Assembly: GCF_000373365.1 (NCBI RefSeq)
Contig: NZ_KB891213.1
Coordinates: 17,116-81,115 of the forward strand
DNA: 64,000 nt
Reading direction: 5' to 3'
Source: Parafrankia discariae
Lineage (GTDB): Bacteria; Actinomycetota; Actinomycetes; Frankiales; Frankiaceae
The position numbers and the translations under genes are program-made. Every line of letters starts with the position of its first letter. Position 1 is the stretch's first letter. This document shows, in pieces, positions 55,402-63,680 of the stretch. The notes beneath the pieces were generated by a model, which was given only the letters and a program-made list of their open reading frames with translations, did not search any database and was not told where the DNA came from.

Positions 55402-56057
55402 CAACCCAGCCTTTCCCGTTCGCGGCCCCACGGCCGCCCGCCCCATCCTTGTCGACTCTGCCAGTGCGGGGAGAGGGCCGACCGGCCTCGGTGCCGCCGC
55501 GGCCGGGCGTGGCTGGCCAGGGGGCCGCGGCGTGAGATCGCCGTACTCCGGCTGATCGCCGGTGGTGCGTGCGGCGCAGACCCACGGCGGGAGCCATGCC
55601 GAGGATCAGGTCCACCGCGTCCGCGCGGAACCCTTCGTGAGCCGGCCGGCGAGCCGTACGTCAGACGTCGGACCAGCCGCGGATGAGTGCGGCCTGCCCG
55701 TGGAGCACGCCCTCGGTGTCGAGGAGGTTCCAGATCGTCGTGTCCTCGATCCAGAAACGGCGGCCCGACCGCGCGGTGCGTTCGCCGCGGTAGTCCCTGG
55801 CGTAGCCGCGCAGCAGGACGCCGTCCATCAGCCGCCGGCGCGCGTCCCGGCTGTCGGCCTGGGCGGACAGCCGGGACGGCAGTCCGACGAACTCGTCCCA
55901 GGTGTATTCGAATTCTGGGGCATCGACCGGGAGGCGGGAACGAAGGGCGGCCGACGTCCAAGGCCAGACGATCCAAGAGCGAGGATCGACATTACGGGAG
56001 TCCGCCGCGGCAGGCCGGTGGGGGATGCGGGTCGGGCGGCGCGGCCGTGCCCAGGAT
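55402..56057. other. Gap between the DyP and glycosyltransferase genes
   Basis: About 650 bases. The only recognisable content is the MEKHLA remnant (55661-55919). The rest is GC-rich with no supported gene; it probably contains the DyP promoter (55402-55560). Confidence 0.5.
55661..55919 (-). pseudogene. C-terminal remnant of a MEKHLA-domain protein
   Basis: Read on the minus strand, this stretch encodes PEFEYTWDEFVGLPSRLSAQA, then RRRLMDGVLLRGYARDYRGERTARSGRRFW, and ends IEDTTIWNLLDTEGVLHGQ...IRGWSDV before a TGA at 55661-55663. That is the second half of a MEKHLA/PAS-like domain. No start codon is available upstream in this frame, so the 5' half is missing. It has no other function visible. 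Confidence 0.65.
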
Positions 56058-57410
56058 CTACCGCGCCGTCTGGTCCAGGCGGAGCCGATCGTCAGTCGTC
56101 CCTGAGACCAGCTCGGGCCGGCCCGTCGCCGATCCGCCGGCGAGCCGTTCGAGCAGCTCGGCTGCCCGGGTCTCGCGTCCTGCCCGCGCGATCTCGACCT
56201 GCAGCCGACGGGCCACGGCGGCGTACCGGGGGTCGGTGAGGACCGTCGCGACGGCTCGGCGGATCGCGTTCGGCCCCGGGGTCTGGGTGCGCAGGTTCAC
56301 CCCGGCGCCGGACGCGGCCACCCGGGCGTTGACCTCCATTTTGTCCTCGGTCATGCCCGCGCCGACGATCGGGACGCCGTGCGAGAGCGCGAGCTGCACA
56401 CCGCCATAGCCGCCGTTGGTGACGAAAACGTCGACCCAGGGCAGCAGCTGGTCGAACGGGATGAACCGCTCGACCCGCGCGTTGGCCGGCAGCGGCCCGA
56501 GTTCCGCCGGGTCGCCGCCTCCGGTGACCGCGACGACGAGGACGTTCTCGTCCGCGAGCCCGGCCAGCGCGGGCCGGATCAGCTGATCGGCGTGGGTGGC
56601 GACGGTGCCCTGGGTGACGAGGACGACCCGCCGCCCGGACAGCTCGTGCCACCAGGACGGCGGCTCCCACGCGGGGTCCACCGGCGGCCGTGGCGGCCCG
56701 ACGAAGGCGATCTGGCCGGGTGGATCCGAGACCTGGTATTCGAAGCTGGGTGGACTGAACTGCAGGTAGAGCCGAGTGGCCAGCGGATAGGAGAAAATCG
56801 CCCCGCTCGCGGGGGGAAGGCCGAACATCCGCCTGGCCCGGTTGATCTCGTTGGCCACCGGCCGGTACACCACCTGGTTGGTGAAGCCGGCCAGCGTCCT
56901 GTTGCGCAGCCGGCCCAGTGGGCCGGTGGCCGGCGCCAGGCCCATACCGAAGGGCGCGAGATCCCTGCTGGGGAAGGGAAGGACGGTGATGCCGAACCCG
57001 GCCAGCGGCGGTCCGCCCAGCTCCTGGAGGAGTATCCCGCCGATGAAGGCGGTGTCGGTGACCACCGCGTCGGCCGGCTCCTCCCGCAGCAGCGCCGTCA
57101 GGTCCCGAACCTGGTTCGGGACCGGCTTGGAGAGCCCCTGAACCAGGTCGAACCGCACCTTTTTCAGACCGGACAGCTTCTGACGCCCGGGGAAGTGCTG
57201 CTCCAGCTGGGCAAGGCTGTAAAAGCTGTAGTCGAAGTCGGGATCGGTGATCGGGCGAAAGCCGGCACCGACGGCTGCGATCTTTTCGGCGAAGGCACCG
57301 CCGGTGTACCAGCGCACGGTGTGGCCACGTTCGATCAGGGCGCGGGCGACGGGCAGCGCGGGCACGGTGTGGCCGACGGCCGGGACCGTGGCGAACAGGA
57401 AGCGGGCCAC
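56058..57410 (-). CDS. Macrolide-glycosyltransferase-like (MGT, GT1) protein
   Basis: A 450-residue GT-B glycosyltransferase. The N-terminus FLFATVPAVGHTVPALPVARAL and the C-terminal nucleotide-sugar region (VLVTQGTVATHADQLIRPAL; FVTNGGYGGVQLALSHGVPIV) identify the MGT/EryCIII/oleandomycin-transferase group. It should transfer a sugar from a nucleotide donor to a hydrophobic acceptor. The conserved ALSHGVPIVGAGMTEDKMEVNARV block is complete. GTG 57410 has GAGGAGG upstream. A damaged second copy of its C-terminal half lies at 63148-63680. Confidence 0.88.
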   Translation of the reverse strand: MARFLFATVPAVGHTVPALPVARALIERGHTVRWYTGGAFAEKIAAVGAGFRPITDPDFDYSFYSLAQLEQHFPGRQKLSGLKKVRFDLVQGLSKPVPNQVRDLTALLREEPADAVVTDTAFIGGILLQELGGPPLAGFGITVLPFPSRDLAPFGMGLAPATGPLGRLRNRTLAGFTNQVVYRPVANEINRARRMFGLPPASGAIFSYPLATRLYLQFSPPSFEYQVSDPPGQIAFVGPPRPPVDPAWEPPSWWHELSGRRVVLVTQGTVATHADQLIRPALAGLADENVLVVAVTGGGDPAELGPLPANARVERFIPFDQLLPWVDVFVTNGGYGGVQLALSHGVPIVGAGMTEDKMEVNARVAASGAGVNLRTQTPGPNAIRRAVATVLTDPRYAAVARRLQVEIARAGRETRAAELLERLAGGSATGRPELVSGTTDDRLRLDQTAR

Positions 57411-57892
57411 GACGGATCCTCCTCGGACAGGGCGATGCCTGCGCGACACCCGCGACGCGTTGAGGTCACCCTGTGCGGTGAGTCTTCCCGAAGCGATTCT
57501 CCGGAGTGTCACTCAAGAGTTTGAAAACTATCAGGCCGGGTCAAATCGATCATGGTTTTGGCGCGAGTAGACATGGATTCCCGGTAGTCGTGAAGGGTCG
57601 GGTTGTTTCCGTATCTACGAGGATAACCCGCAGTCCGCTTTGTAGTGGCGGGATCGCCGCTCCGATCGCTTCTTTCTGCTTTCCGCCGGATGGCACGGCC
57701 TCTTCGCGTTCAAAGAGGAGAAACATTTGGGAAGTAAGCCGGTAGTAAATTGTCCGGGTGGTTGACGGTGCTTACCCCACGATGCGACGATCGGTGAGTC
57801 CGCTGGTCCGGCGGTGCCCGCGTGAGGAAAGCCCCGAGCGGTCAGACAGGCGGTGCCGTGGCGAGCATTGGCGGTGTGGTCGGGGCTGTCCG
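57411..57892. other. Low-GC divergent region upstream of the monooxygenases
   Basis: About 480 bases between the glycosyltransferase and the first monooxygenase. The middle (57500-57760) is distinctly less GC-rich than its surroundings, with several possible promoter-like patches (for example around 57715-57735). No gene supported. Confidence 0.5.
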
Positions 57893-59182
57893 ATGAATGT
57901 CCAGGTGCGAACCGGGGCGGGTGACCGAACGGTGGGCAGGCCGCGGCGGCTGACGTTCGGGGCGTTGTTGCACGGCGCGGGAGGGCACGGCGCGGCCTGG
58001 CGCCATCCGCCCGCACCACCGGACGGGCAGCTGGACCTGCTTTTCCACATCAGCCTCGCCCGGACGCTGGAACGCGGCACCTTCGACGCGCTGTTCATCG
58101 CGGACGTCGTCGCGAGCTGGGGCCATGATCCGGACCCGCCGCGGCGCACCGTCCGCGCCGGCCACTTCGAGCCGTTCACCCTGCTGGCCGCGCTCTCGAC
58201 GGTGACCGAGCGGATCGGCCTGGTCGCGACGGCGACCACCACCGACAACGAGCCTTTTCACATTGCCCGGAAACTCGCCTCACTCGACCACCTGTCGGGC
58301 GGCCGCGCCGGCTGGAACGCGGTGACCTCGACCGACCCATGGGAGGCGGGCGACTTCGGTCGTGACACCCATCTCGACCCTGCCCTGCGCCGCCGGCGGG
58401 CCGAGGAGTTCGTCGAGGTCGTCCGCGGGCTCTGGGATAGCTTCACCGACGGCTCGGTCGTCCGTGATCGAGCCCGTGGCATCTACTACGAGCCCGCCGG
58501 GCTGCGCACGCCGCACCACGCGGGGGAGCACTTCACGGTCCGCGGGCCGCTGAACATCTCCCGGCCACCCCAGGGCGCCCCGGTGATCTTCCAGGTCGGG
58601 GCGTCGGAGACCGGCGGGGACTTCGCCGCCCGGCACGGCGAGGTCATCTGCACGGCGCCGACATCGCTGGCGGGCGCGCGGGCCTTCTGCACCGATCTCA
58701 AGGGGCGAGCGGCGGCGCACGGCCGCGACCCCGACAACGTTCTGATCTGGCCGGTGCTCGCCCCCCACGTCGCGAGCACCGAGGCCGAGGCCCGGGCCCG
58801 GCTCGACGAGCTGCGGGAGCCGCCGCCTCCGGACCTCGCCGGGCAGGAGAACCTGACGCTCCGCGAGGTGGAACCGCGGTTCGCCGCCGTCTCCTCTGTC
58901 GTCGGCACGCCCGGGACGGTCGCCGACCACATCGAGCGCTGATTCCGCGCCCGGGCGGCCGACGGCTTCAACGTCAGATTTCCCCGTCTGCCCGGCTCGG
59001 CCGAGGACTTCGTCGACCACGTCGTGCCCGAGCTACGTCGCCGCAGGCTGTTCCGCGCAGAGTACGAGGAGACCACGCTGCGTGGGCATCTGGGCCTCCC
59101 GCGGCCACCGAGCCCGCGCGCCGAGCCGGCTGTCGTCGAGGCCGGGCCGACCACCACCGAGGCCGGGCCGACCGCGAGATGA
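57893..59182 (+). pseudogene. NtaA/SnaA/DszA-type flavin monooxygenase with in-frame TGA
   Basis: A bacterial-luciferase-like monooxygenase interrupted by TGA at 58940-58942 (codon 350). Reading through the TGA restores a perfect family end (RARAADGFNV, VDHVVPELRRRRLFRAEY, LRGHLGLPRPP) to a stop at 59180-59182. The paralogue next door has a Trp in the matching place (HIQEWFEGRGADGFNV), so a TGG to TGA change explains it. The N-terminal 349 residues carry the core (LTFGALLHGAGGHGAAWRHP, ALSTVTERIGLVATATTTDN, LDHLSGGRAGWN). Such enzymes use FMNH2 and O2 to oxidise sulfur compounds or aminopolycarboxylates. The extended stop overlaps the next gene as ATGA, showing the readthrough form is the ancestral one. 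Confidence 0.8.
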
Positions 59183-60567
59183 CCGCCACGTCGCCGGATC
59201 AGTCGCGCCCGCAGCCGCAGCCGCGCCCGCGCCAGCTCCATCTGAACGCGTTCCTCAAACCGCCGGGGGAGTTCCTCGCCGCCTGGCGGCATCCGGCCAC
59301 GGTGGCCGACGCGGGAGTGAACATCCGCCATGTGATCGAGCTGGCGCGCACCGCCGAGCGGGCGAAGTTCGACGCGGTCTTCTTCGCGGACCTGGTCGGC
59401 GTGCCGTTCGCCGACCAGGAGGTGCTGAGCCGGGTCTCGGTCGTCAACGACTCCTTCGAGCCGACCACGCTCATCGCGGCCCTCGCGACGGCGACCAGCC
59501 GGATCGGACTGATCGCTACCGCCTCCACAACGTACAACGAGCCGTACCAGCTGGCCCGCGCCTTCGCCTCCCTCGACCACCTCAGCGGCGGGCGGGCCGG
59601 CTGGAACGTTGTCACGTCGCTCAACGACGCCGAAGCGCGTAATTTCGGCCTCGAACGGCACCTGGACCACGAACTGCGTTATGAACGCGCCGCAGAGTTC
59701 TTCGACGTCGTCACCGGCCTGTGGGACAGCTTCGACGACGACGCCTTTTCTCATGACCGAAAGAGCGGCGTCCACTTCGGCGAGGCCACGCCGCACCGCC
59801 TCGACCACCGTGGGAAGCACTTCGCGGTGACCGGGCCGCTCAACATGCCGCGGCCGCCGCAGGGCCGCCCGGTGATCGTGCAGGCCGGCGCGTCGGACGC
59901 CGGTCGCGCGTTGGCCGCCCCGGTCGCCGACGTCGTGTTCACCCAGCATCCCGACCTGGCGGACGCGCAGGCGTACTACGCCGACCTGAAGGCACGCGTC
60001 CGGGCGGCCGGCCGGAACCCGGACGAGGTGGTGGTGCTGCCCGGCCTGTCGACGGTCGTGGGTCGCACGATCGGCGAGGCCGAGGACAAGCTCGCCCGGC
60101 TGACCTCCCTGCTGGACCCGCGCGTCGCGCTGGCGGACCTCGCCTACTGGCTCGGCGGCGTCGACCTGACCGCCCATCCGCTGGACGGGCCGCTGCCGGA
60201 TCTGCCGGCGTCCAACCAGAGCCGCAGCGCCCAGCGGCACCTCGTCGAGCGGGCCCGGGCCGGCGGCCTGACCATCCGCCAGCTGGCCCGACAGCTCGCC
60301 CGGGACACCAGGACCATCGTCGGTACTCCGGAGTCGATCGCGGACCACATCCAGGAATGGTTCGAGGGCCGCGGCGCGGACGGCTTCAACGTCATTTTCC
60401 CCTACCTCCCGGACACGCTCGACGACTTCGCCACCCTGGTGATTCCGGAGCTGCGCCGCCGTGGCCTGTTCCGCAGCGAGTACTCCGGCCGAACACTGCG
60501 CGAGAACCTCGGTCTGCCCCGGCCGCCCAGTCGCTGGTCCGCGGTCCAGGCCCGGTCGCCCCGATGA
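59179..60567 (+). CDS. NtaA/SnaA/DszA-type flavin-dependent monooxygenase
   Basis: A 462-residue luciferase-fold monooxygenase, intact. Features: LHLNAFLKPPGEFLAAWRHP, ALATATSRIGLIATASTTYN, FASLDHLSGGRAGWN, the insertion loop VIVQAGASDAGR, and the C-terminal HIQEWFEGRGADGFNV and IPELRRRGLF. These enzymes need a separate FMN reductase, and none is in this cluster (the closest candidate is at 17207). The substrate is probably an organosulfur or amine compound. Translationally coupled to the broken paralogue upstream and followed after 49 bases by the TauD-like gene. Confidence 0.88.
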   Translation: MTATSPDQSRPQPQPRPRQLHLNAFLKPPGEFLAAWRHPATVADAGVNIRHVIELARTAERAKFDAVFFADLVGVPFADQEVLSRVSVVNDSFEPTTLIAALATATSRIGLIATASTTYNEPYQLARAFASLDHLSGGRAGWNVVTSLNDAEARNFGLERHLDHELRYERAAEFFDVVTGLWDSFDDDAFSHDRKSGVHFGEATPHRLDHRGKHFAVTGPLNMPRPPQGRPVIVQAGASDAGRALAAPVADVVFTQHPDLADAQAYYADLKARVRAAGRNPDEVVVLPGLSTVVGRTIGEAEDKLARLTSLLDPRVALADLAYWLGGVDLTAHPLDGPLPDLPASNQSRSAQRHLVERARAGGLTIRQLARQLARDTRTIVGTPESIADHIQEWFEGRGADGFNVIFPYLPDTLDDFATLVIPELRRRGLFRSEYSGRTLRENLGLPRPPSRWSAVQARSPR

Positions 60568-60616
60568 GACCTGCCCGCGATCGAGTTCCAGATGTCCCGT
60601 TCAGAGAGGGGGCACG

Positions 60617-61405
60617 GTGACCGCCACCCGAACCGCACCCTACGAAATCCGCCGGGCCAGTCCGGTGCTCGGCTCCGAGATCCTCGGTGTCGACCTGGTG
60701 GGTGGCGTCGACGCCGCCACCGCCGAAGCGCTGCGCGAGGATTTCTGGAAGCACAAGGTTCTGGTCTTCCGTGGCCAGAACCTCTCACCGGACGCGCACG
60801 TGCAGGCAGTGCAGATCTTCGATGAGCCGTTCGACCATCCCCAGTGGCTGTATCGCCACGAGGACAACCGGCTGGTGTACGTCTTCAGCCTCGAGAAGGC
60901 GGGCACGGCCGCGACGTGGCATGTCGGCGGCACCTGGCGGAACCCGCCGTTCAACAGCGAGTCACTGACCTATCAGGTCGTGCCGGAGATCGGTGGCCAC
61001 ACGCTGTGGGCCGATCTGCAGGCGGCGTACGGCGGCCTGTCCGAGCCCTTCAAGCTGCTCCTGGAATCGGTCAACGCCGTGTACAGCGCCTACCCCGGGG
61101 ACGGGACCTACAACCGGCCGCCGGTGACCGAGACCATCGAGCACCCGGTGGTGCGCGCACACCGCCGCACCGGTCGTAAGGGGCTCTTCCTCAGCTCGTC
61201 GGCCCTCCGCCTGACCGGAATCAGCCCGGCCGAGGGAGAAGCCCTCCTACCGTTCCTCCTGGCCCACGCCTCCTCCCCGAACTACACCGTGGGCTTCGGC
61301 TGGAAGCCGGGAGACTTCGTGATCTGGGACAACCAGGCCACCTGGCACTACGCGGTGAACGACTACGACGGCCCACGCGAGTATCGCAAGGTCATCGGCG
61401 GTTGA
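60617..61405 (+). CDS. TauD/TfdA-family oxygenase-like protein with HxG instead of HxD
   Basis: A 262-residue member of the Fe(II)/2-oxoglutarate TauD family. The overall pattern fits: SPVLGSEILGVDL at the start, HKVLVFRGQNLSP, the IGGHTLWADLQAAYGGLSEP block, and C-terminal VIWDNQATWHYAVNDY with the arginine region REYRK. The facial triad, however, reads His102-Val-Gly104 (TWHVGGTW) where active dioxygenases have HxD (WHTD/WHSD). The distal His244 is present. Replacing Asp by Gly or Ala opens a coordination site and is the hallmark of Fe/2-oxoglutarate halogenases; alternatively the protein is inactive or binds something else. GTG 60617 follows GAGAGGGGGCAC. Confidence 0.8.
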   Translation: MTATRTAPYEIRRASPVLGSEILGVDLVGGVDAATAEALREDFWKHKVLVFRGQNLSPDAHVQAVQIFDEPFDHPQWLYRHEDNRLVYVFSLEKAGTAATWHVGGTWRNPPFNSESLTYQVVPEIGGHTLWADLQAAYGGLSEPFKLLLESVNAVYSAYPGDGTYNRPPVTETIEHPVVRAHRRTGRKGLFLSSSALRLTGISPAEGEALLPFLLAHASSPNYTVGFGWKPGDFVIWDNQATWHYAVNDYDGPREYRKVIGG

Positions 61406-61599
61406 CTCTGAACGGGTGCCGGCCGGTTCCCCTTGACCAGTCCGCGCGATTTGGAAAACCAATTGAACAATTTGCTGTCGTAAAGTAGCTGAAATCCGAT
61501 GAAAAGAGGTTGGGGTCATCTAGCGCGAGGTGGGCAATACGCGGCCCGGGGTGGGGGTGAAGGAGAAGGAACACGTGAGTCGGATGACTCTGCCCGCCG

Positions 61600-62434
61600 C
61601 GACGCCGCCGGCTCGGCGTGGGCGGGCCAGGGCAACCACAACCTCGCCGTCGCCGACGTCGACCGGGACGGCCGCGACGAGATCGTCTACGGGTCGATGG
61701 CGGTCGACGACGACGGCACCGGCCTGTGGAACACCCGCAACGGGCACGGTGACGCGATGCACGTCGGCGACCTCGACCCGGCGCGCCCCGGCCTCGAGGT
61801 GTTCAAGATCGACGAGGGCGCCAGCAAACCCAGCTCGTGGCTGGCCGACGCGGCGACCGGGCAGATCCTGTGGACGACCCCGCCGAACGGCGACAACGGC
61901 CGGGGCGTGTCCGACGACATCTGGGACGGCAGCCCCGGCGCCGAGTCGTGGTCGGCGTCCGGTGGCGACGGGATCCTCGACCCGGCCGGCCAGGTGGTCG
62001 GCCGCAAGCCGTCCTCGACGAACTTCCTCGTCTGGTGGGACGGCGATCCGGTGCGTGAGCTGCTCGACCGGACGAAAATCGACAAGTACGGGCCGTCCGG
62101 CGAGACCCGGCTGCTCACCGCCAGCGGGGCCGTGGCCAACAACGGGACGAAGGCGACGCCGGCCCTGTCCGCCGACCTGTTCGGTGACTGGCGCGAGGAG
62201 GTGATCTGGCCGACAGCCGACAGCCGACAGCCGACAGCTGACAGCTCCGCGCTGCGCGTCTACTCGACGCCCATCGCCACCGACCGGCGCATCGTCACCC
62301 TGATGCACGACCCGCAGTACCGGGTGGCCGTGGCCTGGCAGAACACCGCCTACAACCAGCCGCCGCACCCCTCGTTCCGCATCGGCGCCGCCATGCCCGC
62401 CGCGCCCTGGCCGGACGTGTACACGCCCCGGTAG
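61600..62434 (+). pseudogene. C-terminal remnant of a PL11 rhamnogalacturonan lyase
   Basis: The reading frame from about 61610 encodes the last ~270 residues of a family-11 pectin lyase, about half of the usual length: NLAVADVDRDGRDEIVYGSM, HGDAMHVGDLDPARPGLEVF, ADLFGDWREEVIWP, LRVYSTPIATDRRIVTLMHD and NQPPHPSFRIG. The catalytic N-terminal part and any signal peptide are missing, and the upstream sequence changes character at about 61600. A 7-bp repeat inserted near 62210-62242 adds out-of-family residues (TADSRQPTADSS). Probably not functional. Confidence 0.8.
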
Positions 62435-62450
62435 AAGACCGTGTACACGC

Positions 62451-62494
62451 CCCGGTGACCGGCCCGGCCCCGAACAGGGCGGCCGGTCACCGGG
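62451..62494. terminator. Hairpin terminator between convergent genes
   Basis: CCCGGTGACCGGCC (62451-62464) pairs perfectly with 62481-62494; the 16-base loop has an inner GCCC/GGGC stem. It lies between the PL11 remnant and the FrnE-like gene. The 16-mer GTGTACACGCCCCGGT is also duplicated at 62417 and 62441. Confidence 0.75.
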
Positions 62495-63136
62495 TCAGGA
62501 CGCGACGGGGGACGACGCGCCGCGCAGGGTGTCGAGGAGGGTCTCGACCGGTTGGGCACCGGAGATGCCGTAGGTGCGGTCGACGGCGTAGAACGGCACG
62601 CCGCTGATGCCGAGCGCGCGGGCCTGACGGAGGTCCTCCTGGACGTCACCGGCGTGCGCGTCGCCGTCGAGGACTTCGCGGGCGCCGTCCGCCGGTAGGC
62701 CGACCTCGGCGGCCAGCCGGACGAGGGTGTCCAGGTCGTCGACGGCCACGCCGTCCACCAGGGTGGCGCGCATCAGCCGTTCCTCCAGCGCGCCGGCGAG
62801 GTCGAGCGTGGCGGCGAAGTGGACGAGGCGGTGCGCGTCGAAGGTGTTGGCGGTGACGGCCCGGTCGAGGTGGTAGGTCAGACCCTCCTCGGCGGCCAGC
62901 GTGCTGACCCGGTCGTTCATGGCCCTGACCTCGGGCGCGGTGACGCCGTACTTGCGGGCGAGCATCTCGGACGTCGGGATGTTCTCGCCGCGCGGCTGCG
63001 CCGGGTCGAGCTGGAAGCTACGCCAGACGACCTCGACCTCGCCGGCGTGCTCGTACCGGGCGAGCGCTTTCTCCAGTCGCCGCTTGCCGATGTAGCACCA
63101 CGGGCAGACGATGTCGGACCAGACTTCGACCTTCAT
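62495..63136 (-). CDS. DsbA-family oxidoreductase (FrnE-like)
   Basis: A 213-residue thioredoxin-fold protein with an inserted helical domain. The active site CPWC sits at the N-terminus (VWSDIVCPWCYIGKRRLE), the cis-proline loop reads GISGVPFYAVDR, and the ending GAQPVETLLDTL is typical of FrnE/2-hydroxychromene isomerase-like DsbA proteins. Cytosolic, possibly in redox repair or polyketide biosynthesis. ATG 63136 has a good ribosome site (GGTGAGG). Confidence 0.93.
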   Translation of the reverse strand: MKVEVWSDIVCPWCYIGKRRLEKALARYEHAGEVEVVWRSFQLDPAQPRGENIPTSEMLARKYGVTAPEVRAMNDRVSTLAAEEGLTYHLDRAVTANTFDAHRLVHFAATLDLAGALEERLMRATLVDGVAVDDLDTLVRLAAEVGLPADGAREVLDGDAHAGDVQEDLRQARALGISGVPFYAVDRTYGISGAQPVETLLDTLRGASSPVAS

Positions 63137-63147
63137 AACGCCTCACC

Positions 63148-63680
63148 TTACGGTGAGCCGACCACAGCGGATCCGTGCAGCGGCGCCCGGCCGTGCCTGC
63201 GCGGATCAGCGACGTGGCTCCCGGTCGCACCTCCGGCCAGCTGTTCGAGCAGCTCGGCCGCCCGGGTCTCACGTCCCGCCCGCACGATCTCGGCCTGCAT
63301 CCGGCGCGCGGCGGTGGCGTACCGGGAGTCGGCGAGAACCGTCGAGACAGCGCCACGGATCACCTCCGGCTCCGGGGTCTGGGTACGCAGGTCCAGCCCC
63401 ACACCAGACGCGGCCACCGGGCATTGACCTCGATCTTGTCCTCGGTTCTGCCGGCGCCGACGATCGGGACCCCGTGCGAGAGCGCGAGCTGCACACCGCC
63501 ATAGCCGCCGTTGGCGACGAAAACGTCGACCTGCGGCAGCAGCCGGTCGAAGGGGATGAACCGCTCCACCCTCGCGTTGGCCGGAAGCGGCCCGAGCTCC
63601 GCCGGGTCGCCACCCCCGGTGACCGCGACGACGAGGACGTCCTCGTCCGTGAGCCGGCCAGCGCCGGTCGGATCAGCTGC
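63148..63680 (-). pseudogene. Truncated, frameshifted second copy of the glycosyltransferase
   Basis: This closely matches the last ~175 codons of the 56058-57410 glycosyltransferase. It has a one-base deletion near 63418 (CCACCGGGC here against CCACCCGGGC in the intact copy) and another near 63650 (GTGAGCCGG against GCGAGCCCGG). The alignment stops after GGATCAGCTG at 63670-63679, just where IS-like sequence begins. The conserved block ANGGYGGVQLALSHGVPIVG is present but out of frame with the C-terminus. Confidence 0.85.

Noticed and set aside
58940..58942. Selenocysteine at the in-frame TGA
   Set aside because: The paralogue has Trp, not Cys, at this place, and no nearby stem-loop or selenoprotein machinery is visible.
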